From Odontesthes bonariensis (lineage: Eukaryota > Chordata > Actinopteri > Atheriniformes > Atherinopsidae), in contig NC_134524.1 in the NCBI RefSeq assembly GCF_027942865.1, forward strand, positions 6,098,536 to 6,162,535: DNA of 64,000 nucleotides, given 5' to 3'. The position numbers and the translations under genes were made by a program. A model generated the notes under the pieces. It was not told the origin of the DNA. It was given only the letters and a program-made list of their open reading frames with translations, and ran no database searches. Numbering within the stretch: position 1 is the stretch's first letter; the number at the start of each line of letters is the position of its first letter. Positions 58,501 through 64,000 of this stretch are shown here, piece by piece.

Positions 58501-61500
58501 TTGACGTTAATTACTAGCGACCACTTTCTAATGTGGTACGGGACGTGTGTACAGAACCGAACAGGTAAAACCTCTACAGTGCATCTCGACAACATGACCT
58601 CTCCTGTCTGGAATTTCTTCAAAGTGTGTCAGAAAGATGTGAAACTTACTGCGGTCACGCCATCTGCGCTTCGGAGAGGCACGGTCGCGCTAGCTACACT
58701 TGAAAATCGAGTGCCCGTTTACATCGCGTCGTACGGTAAAGCGTGTGAACGGTTTATGGTGCATTCAAGTGCACCCCGTAAACTCAGAAATCTATATCGA
58801 AGTTATATTTTTCATTTGTTGGAATACATACACCTGTCATTACTTGGTTGTTTTTTTACTACATTCTTTTTAATGATTAAAACAAAATGATAGAACAAAA
58901 TTATTGAAGCACATTCAGAATCAAACTCATTTCTGCATAGTCAGATTTGAAAACTTCATTTAGAACCAAATCAAAATGTTCTCTGCCCACTCCACCAGAT
59001 TCATGTTCTACATGTCCCCAGCTACCTCTGGCGGTTTAATTTCTATAAATGGTGCACTCTCTGCTAGATGAAAGGCATGGAAATGTCCGATTCCTTCCGT
59101 GATCGGCAATCGGGCAGATCATGATTTTGGTGATCGGTCCAAAAAATGCTGATCGGAGCATCACTAATTCAAAGTGCTTCACATAAAATAAAAGCATTGC
59201 AGCAGGGAGTGGAAGAAGCATTAAAATACATAAAAGAACATAAAGAGAAACAAATAAAATCCTTTAAATGAATTTAAAAACAAAATAAATAAATAAATCA
59301 TTTTATTATTATTATTATTGTATTTTATATTATTATATTTTTTGTTTTATTGCACCAATCAGACCAGAACAAATTGTTTGTAATGTGAATAAAATCTTTT
59401 TCTGATTCTGAAATGTGACATAAAATGAACTTTTCTCTGTGTGGAGTCGCAGTGTTTTATTTTTTCCAGTTTCCATGGTTCTCAGTTAAAGCCTGGTGAT
59501 GGTTTCATGAGTTTTCTCATCCTCCGATGGGTTTGTGTGTCCAGGCTAAAGCGGAGGAGGAGGAGGTGGACCACACACCGTGGGGAGAGTTGGAGCCCTC
59601 GGATGAGGAATCATCAGAGGAGGAAGAGGAGGAGGAGAGCGATGAGGAGAAGCCAGATGAAACTGGGTTCTTCACACCCGCAGACAGGTGCTGAATTACG
59701 TCCGACACTTAAAACTTAGAGTGTAGTCCATTAAAAGCCAGTTCTTAATAATCCTCATTCATCATGTTACTGAGAGATCAACTGACCTGTGACCTCCTGA
59801 TCCGGGTTTAACCGGTTAAAGTGGGTTTAGTTGATGCACATCCTCGTGGAACTGTTATTTTCCAGGGGTTTGAGGCTGTTAATGCCCACTGGTTTCTGTT
59901 GTTTCTTATTTTGAAGACGGACTCGCACTGAACCGTCTCGTTTTGTGTGTGTTTCAGCGGGCTGATCACCCCCGGAGGCTTCTCATCGGTACCAGCCGGC
60001 ATGGAGACTCCAGAGCTGATCGAGCTGAGGAAGAAGAAGATCGAGGAGGCCATGGAGGGGTGAGTTTCTCTCTCTGAACGCTGAGTTCTTCTGTGAAACA
60101 CTGGTAGTTTAGCAGCTTTGCCGTTAAACGTTGCAAATTTCCACACACTGAACCGCTAGCTATTGATCAGAAGGCAAGGCAAGTTTATCTGTACAGCACA
60201 ATTCAACAACAAGGCGATTCAAAGTGCTTTACAGAGACATTAAAACAGTAAAAGGCATGATTTAAATTTTAAACAAAAAAGAAAGAAATAAGACCAATAG
60301 ATAGAATCAGTAGTTAAAATGTGCTTAAGTTTTGAATCTCAAGCTTCAGATTTGGAGCTTTATTCAGCTGAAAGTAGGTGTGTCTTCAGCCTGGACTTAA
60401 ACACACTGAGTGTTTCAGCTGATCTGAGGCTTTCTGGGAGTTTGTTCCAGACATGTGGAGCAAAGAAGCTGAACGCAGCTCCTCCATGTCTGGTTCAGAA
60501 GAAGGTTTATGAAAATAATAGCAGTGATCCATTATTTACTGCTGCTTTATTGTATTTGATTCATTTATTGTACATAAATAAGATATAGTTTGTCATATTT
60601 TATCCAAATCTGAGTATTTTCTGTCAAGAATAGTGAAAAAACAATGTTTAGTTTGAGTCTAAAAAGGGTCAAAACATAAAAAGTGTTTGCACTGCATCAA
60701 TTAAATGAAAATATTTTATAATTCTATTTTATTTGGGGTGGGGTGGACAGTCTATTTATTTATGTTTTATTGTATTTATTGTACAGCACTTTGGAAACCT
60801 TTGTGTTTATTTAAACTGTGCTTTATAAATAAAGTAGATTGGATATAAAACATGCTGCACAAGCTTTATGGTCCGTTTCTCCGCTCTATAAAATCTCAGT
60901 ATCACAGACCACCAGCTCCATTAGTTTGTAATAAATAATTTAGAGATTTCCTGTTTCTACAAATTGTGTTTTGCCAGAAAATGAGTGACGGGGGGGAAAA
61001 ACCGCTCTGAGCTTTCTTTGTCTCTGTTTTTGTAGGAACGAGACGCCTCAGCTGTTTACGGTGCTCGCAGAGAGGAGAACCGGCCCCGCCGGGGCGGCCA
61101 TGATGGCCTCGACGCACATCTACGACGTGTCGGGGGTGAGACGAGACGCACGTGCAAAGCGCCCTGATGCTCCGTCACACCAACCGTGTCTGAAACCTTT
61201 TTTTTTCTTCTTCTTTTCCAGGCCATGGTTGGCCGTAAGACGGGTGGGGGACAGGAGTCGCAGGGCGTGGAGGTGGCGCTGGCCCCCGAGGAGTTGGAGC
61301 TCGACCCGATGGCCATGACACAGAAGTACGAGGAGCATGTGAGGGAGCAGCAGGCCCAGGTGGAGAAGGAGGACTTCAGCGACATGGTGGCCGAGCACGC
61401 TGCCAAACAGAAGGTACTGATGGAGTTCTTTCTGGCATCACTGCAGTTCTGCTTTCTGGTTTTTAACTTCTGTTAATAAACCTTTTTTCCTCTGTCTGGA

Positions 61501-61609
61501 TATTAATCCCCTTCTCTGCTTCCCTGTCACCAAACAGCAAAAGAAGAGGAAGGCCCAGCCGCAGGACACGAGAGGCGGCGCCAAGAAATACAAAGAGTTC
61601 AAGTTCTAG
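51918..61609 (+). CDS. sf3b2: Splicing factor 3B subunit 2 (SF3b145/SAP145), complete, 22 exons
   Basis: Exons: 51918-52047, 52492-52538, 52985-53035, 53155-53385, 53976-54011, 54179-54254, 54420-54517, 54696-54804, 55267-55361, 55450-55668, 55957-56082, 56167-56247, 56328-56555, 56642-56791, 56885-56974, 57826-57933, 58032-58139, 59545-59687, 59958-60059, 61036-61135, 61222-61413, 61538-61609. Phases join to 2592 nt, or 863 aa (human 895). Nuclear component of the U2 snRNP SF3b complex that helps fix U2 at the branch point and contacts SF3b49. Domains: SAP motif about 28-62 (LQAKLAELGAPTMGPREELV), Met/Pro-rich region 77-130, glutamine-rich LEQQKRAAVLMEQERQQ, acidic stretch 260-290, Lys-rich segment, DUF382 core about 420-555 (VARPDVVEMHDVTAQEPKLL), PSP domain about 588-645 (PPPWLIAMQRYGPPPSYPNL), acidic run near 675-700, and the KYKEFKF end. 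The start is the ATG in AACATGG after the promoter. Exon 6/7 borders are weaker than the rest. Confidence 0.95.
52715..52850 (-). mobile_element. LINE 3' tail in sf3b2 intron 2
   Basis: 'caaatcaaatcaaatttatt' then 'gcacatttcatgtacaaaca' and 'aaagcattgcagcagggagt'. Antisense to sf3b2. Same tail as at 13935, 32150 and 58364/59167. Confidence 0.75.
53560..53925 (+). mobile_element. LINE remnant in sf3b2 intron 4
   Basis: A degenerate translation gives SRLDYCNAL-like and LQLVQNAAA-like pieces (53590-53680). A 3' tail then ends 'cttcataaataaagtagag'. It is in sense orientation and its AATAAA (53902-53907) lies about 70 nt upstream of exon 5. Confidence 0.7.
54179..54517 (+). CDS. sf3b2: sf3b2 exons 6-7, boundary less certain
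   Basis: Exon 6 is placed at 54179-54254 with donor GTCTGT, and exon 7 at 54420-54517 with acceptor GTAAAAAG. Both signals are weak, but they keep the frame and give TAIRGVTMDPRGPLPPGVSM before KQRVPPPPGEDNRE, fitting the Pro-rich region of the human protein. A stronger-looking acceptor, CCAACTCAG (ending 54474), would drop 18 residues, also in frame. Confidence 0.65.
55450..55668 (+). CDS. sf3b2: sf3b2 exon 10: Lys-rich segment and conserved core start
   Basis: 73 codons starting KNRKRRNRKKKSKKKRALEK, a likely nuclear localisation signal. It then enters the very conserved VEIEYVTEEPEIYDPNFIFF. Confidence 0.92.
56975..57825 (+). other. sf3b2 intron 15
   Basis: An 850-bp intron between GTAAGT and CTTCCAG. 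I searched for C/D or H/ACA snoRNA signatures because spliceosome genes often host them, and found none convincing. Confidence 0.5.
58364..59400 (-). mobile_element. LINE 3' tail split by a hAT element
   Basis: The tail begins 'aaatcaaatcaaatttattt' at about 58360, is interrupted at 58408, and resumes at 59167 'attcaaagtgcttcacataa', continuing 'gcattgcagcagggagtgga'. An AT-rich segment follows to about 59350. Confidence 0.78.
58409..59166 (+). mobile_element. Non-autonomous hAT with ATTCAAAG duplication and BED-finger frame
   Basis: Inverted ends TAGTGATGCTCCGATC and GATCGGAGCATCACTA are flanked by ATTCAAAG (58401-58408, 59167-59174). The internal frame 58501-58890 contains SPVWNFFKVCQKDVK, the BED-finger start of hAT proteins, but no second Cys or His pair and no catalytic core. 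It sits in sf3b2 intron 17. Confidence 0.85.
60171..60515 (-). mobile_element. 5'-truncated LINE in sf3b2 intron 19
   Basis: 'aaggcaaggcaagtttatct' through 'attcaaagtgctttacagag' is the reversed 3' tail. Further right, minus-strand translation resembles the HVWNKLP-type C-terminus of the LINE protein ('gggagtttgttccagacatg'). A second, plus-oriented tail of another family lies at 60725-60845, ending 'gctttataaataaagtagat'. Confidence 0.72.
61222..61609 (+). CDS. sf3b2: sf3b2 last two exons
   Basis: Exon 21 encodes VEVALAPEELELDPMAMTQK and VEKEDFSDMVAEHAAKQK. Exon 22 encodes QKKRKAQPQDTRGGAKKYKE, then FKF and TAG at 61607-61609. Almost residue-for-residue as in mammals. Confidence 0.93.
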
Positions 61610-61793
61610 GGAAACAGGAAGCAGACAGCCACACCAATCATCTGAGACCAGTACCACTAAGAGCAGGTCGCCTTTATTTTTAAAAGTCTCATGCAGCCGG
61701 CGTCATGTGTGCCGCCTCCGTTTAAGCCGTACTTTTTAGGTCTTGGTTATTTTTTCACAATGTTTTTTTCCCCCGTTTTTTTTTTTTTTTGTA

Positions 61794-61799
61794 AATAAA
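61794..61799 (+). terminator. sf3b2: sf3b2 poly(A) signal
   Basis: AATAAA after a T-rich tract, 185 nt past the stop codon. Cleavage is expected around 61810-61825. Confidence 0.75.
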
Positions 61800-61989
61800 T
61801 GAATTGATGACAAAAGATTCCTGGGTTACCTTCGTTGTTTGACTCCCTCTGGGGGAAGTTACGGAGCATGACAACAGGAGCGGTGCTTTAGGATCAAATT
61901 AAAGGGATTTTCCACGTCCGAGTCAGCTGACGTCGGGTGGTTCTTTGCACATATACGAGCTGGGACGACATGTTTAGTAGGACTGGACA

Positions 61990-62470
61990 AAAATATCGAT
62001 ATAGCAATATGTTGCCATATATTGCTATAGTCTTCCGATTGAATATCGCTATTTATCTAATAATAAATCGTGTTTCAGACGGGTTGTAAACCAGTACGAC
62101 CTCCGCTCCTCACTGCAAGGCACTACTCTTCTTCTTCTTTTTTTTGCAGTGAGCTGGGCAAAGAGTACGTGCTTTGCAAACACTGTTTCGCTCCCATTAG
62201 GTATTCGGGTAACGCAACAAACTTGCAAACTCATTTAGCTCGACACCACCCCGACATATTAGCTCAGCCGGAGCCACCGAAGCCTTCCGAGCCAAAGCAA
62301 ACTCCACTGGACGGCGCCAAAGTCCTCCCATCTGCTTCAACTGCAGCCCGGAGGATCGCAGAGGCAATGCTGCGTTTCCTTTGTAAAGATTTGCGCCCAT
62401 ACGACGTTGTGGAGAACGTCGGCTCTAGGTGGATGATGCATAATTTGGAGCCGTGCTCTTCTTAAATACA
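61990..62470 (+). pseudogene. hAT transposase fragment with BED finger (ZBED-like)
   Basis: The frame ending at 62465 reads LGKEYVLCKHCFAPIRYSGN, then TNLQTHLARHHPDIL. This gives a complete C-x2-C ... H-x4-H BED-type finger, followed by a Pro-rich linker and RRIAEAMLRFLCKDLRPYDV, the start of the hAT transposase body. It ends in a stop after about 130 codons. Upstream sequence 'aaaaatatcgatatagcaat' (61988) looks like a hAT end. No DDE core, so a truncated copy. Confidence 0.78.
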
Positions 62471-62474
62471 TAGA

Positions 62475-62621
62475 ATAGAAATAGAAAAATACTTTATTCA
62501 TCCCCCAATGGGGGAAATTCAAATTAGTCAAGTAGCTCAAAAAATTAATATTTTATAAATGATTGTATATTAATAACAACAATAATAATACCAATTCTAA
62601 TTTAAAAAAAAAACTACTAAC

Positions 62622-62653
<32 letters not shown>

Positions 62654-62660
62654 GACTAAA
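62475..62660 (+). mobile_element. Retroposon 3' tail with TAA microsatellite
   Basis: 'tactttattcatcccccaat' and 'gggggaaattcaaatt' form the well-known 3' end of a fish LINE family. An (ATA)n tract lies at 62621-62651. Confidence 0.6.
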
Positions 62661-64000
62661 TAAATAAATATAAAAATACATGGCGAACGTAGTTGCAGAC
62701 GAGGGCCGTGTACGTGAGCCACACTGGCAGCAACATTGCTGCTCTGAGAAGTGCAGTGGAGGAATGGGGCCTGGCTGGGATGCTGCATTTTGGAGGCTTC
62801 GCCCACATCCTCCATTTGGCTTCCCAGCAGTCGCCCGCGTGTTGGGACGAGTGAGGCGCATAGTCTGCTTTTTTTTTTTTTTTTTAGTCGCAGCACCGCA
62901 GTGAGCCATGTTCTGAAGGAAAAGCTGAAGTTTCTCCACCTGGAGACACACAAACTAACGACCGACACTGTGACCAGATGGAGCCGCGCTTTCTGAAGCA
63001 ACAGCCGGCCATTGCTGCTGCCCTGCGTGAGGAAGACTCGTGGGGTCCTTGGCAATCCCCACCCCTAATGTTTAGGGACTTTTGCTGCCATTGAAAGGCA
63101 TTTAATACCGGTTCACAACATGATTCTGCATCATGTTTGAAGTTTTCACAGCTTCTCACCGTAAAGCTGCTCTGAAAAGTCAAAGCATCAGCAGCCACTT
63201 AAAATTCTTCTGCTGAACTTCCGTAAGAGGCTTTAAAAACACATTCTTGAGGAAACTAGAGCTGCACCGATGCAGAAAAGAACCAAATGTCTTGCTTAGG
63301 GACGAATATACAGACTTTTCACTAAAAATGAGTTCCAGTAACTTGTGTTAAATGAGCTTTTCCCCTGGGACATTTATGCTTTAAGGATCTTGAGCGCGGT
63401 AACGTCTCAGACTCGCAGGAACGACGCTGTGATTGTCACCGAGCATCCGGAGGCGATGCTCGCTCCCTCCGCTGGGTGGCAGCAGAGGGCTTGAACCCGC
63501 CTGACTGCAAAGCACAGTGACCCACATTAACTGCAGCGGCTGCATGCTGACTCGGTCACCGGCGCACGGACACACACGGAGCAGCAGCCTGTTCAGATCA
63601 AACCCTTTTACCGTCCTGAGGAGGCGATGACATTATCTGTGCTGCTGCTGAGCTGCACAAACCGTGGACAAATGGTGGTGACCGGCAAAGGCTTTTGAGG
63701 CGTTCTGCAGTCTGAAACGGAGAACTCATCGGCCCATGTTATTAGTCATTCATGCAATCAAATCTAAATATCAGCTGATTATATATAAACCTGGAGAAAA
63801 ATTAGGCTTTTTTTTGTCTCAGAACATGATTTAAGAACTTAAATGTTCCTCTTCGTGTCATAAAATTGGGTAAATACAACCTCAGATCAACAACAAAACA
63901 TGACGCATTGCACTGTTTCGTCACTAATTTAACTAAAACTAAGCAAACCCTCACTGCTTCCAGAGGAATTAGGAGAGAAAGCAGCAAATACACTTAATTA
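62661..64000. other. Downstream intergenic DNA
   Basis: No gene, RNA or complete transposon recognised. A T run (62871-62886) and several short frames on both strands have no family resemblance. Confidence 0.45.

Noticed and set aside
62553..63055. Minus-strand 132-144 aa frames ending in poly-Leu or poly-Tyr
   Set aside because: They run through the TAA microsatellite and an A/T homopolymer. No family resemblance.

Overview
The window is vertebrate nuclear DNA, almost certainly from a ray-finned (teleost, probably percomorph) fish. Every gene is split into short exons with GT/AG borders. The three proteins are vertebrate-type. The introns are packed with repeats typical of fish genomes: TTAA-flanked palindromic MITEs, L2/CR1-like LINE tails, Tc1, hAT and Helitron copies. 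There are no operons, ribosome binding sites, tRNA or rRNA genes, or CRISPR arrays that I can support.

Layout. (1) 818-3195, plus strand: a complete six-exon purine nucleoside phosphorylase gene (294 aa) behind a CCAAT/TATA promoter. (2) 7455-43912, minus strand: a complete 21-coding-exon classical calpain large subunit (706 aa, best match calpain-1). It converges on PNP and its long introns hold most of the mobile DNA. (3) 51918-61609, plus strand: a complete 22-exon gene for splicing factor 3B subunit 2 (863 aa), divergent from the calpain gene across about 8 kb of intergenic DNA. I assembled all exon borders by hand from reading frame, splice sites and family conservation. Exon phases join without a break in all three genes.

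The genes do not form a pathway: purine salvage, calcium-activated proteolysis and U2 snRNP function. CAPN1 and SF3B2 are also near each other on human 11q13, so that part of the layout looks like conserved synteny.

Mobile DNA. The richest area is 35627-40378. There a hAT element with an 8-bp target duplication and a BED-finger exon has been invaded by Helitron material. That material carries a broken Rep open reading frame with an in-frame 54-bp tandem array, and ends in a hairpin plus CTAG. Other notable units are a TA-flanked inverted-repeat element filled with about 37 units of a 21-bp satellite (4474-5347), a hAT nested in a LINE tail (58409-59166), a MITE nested in a LINE (24195-24749), and a calpain exon whose splice acceptor abuts a LINE tail (near 10899). 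I see no new multi-gene system. The novelty is in the nested and internally amplified transposons and in repeat-derived sequence at splice sites.
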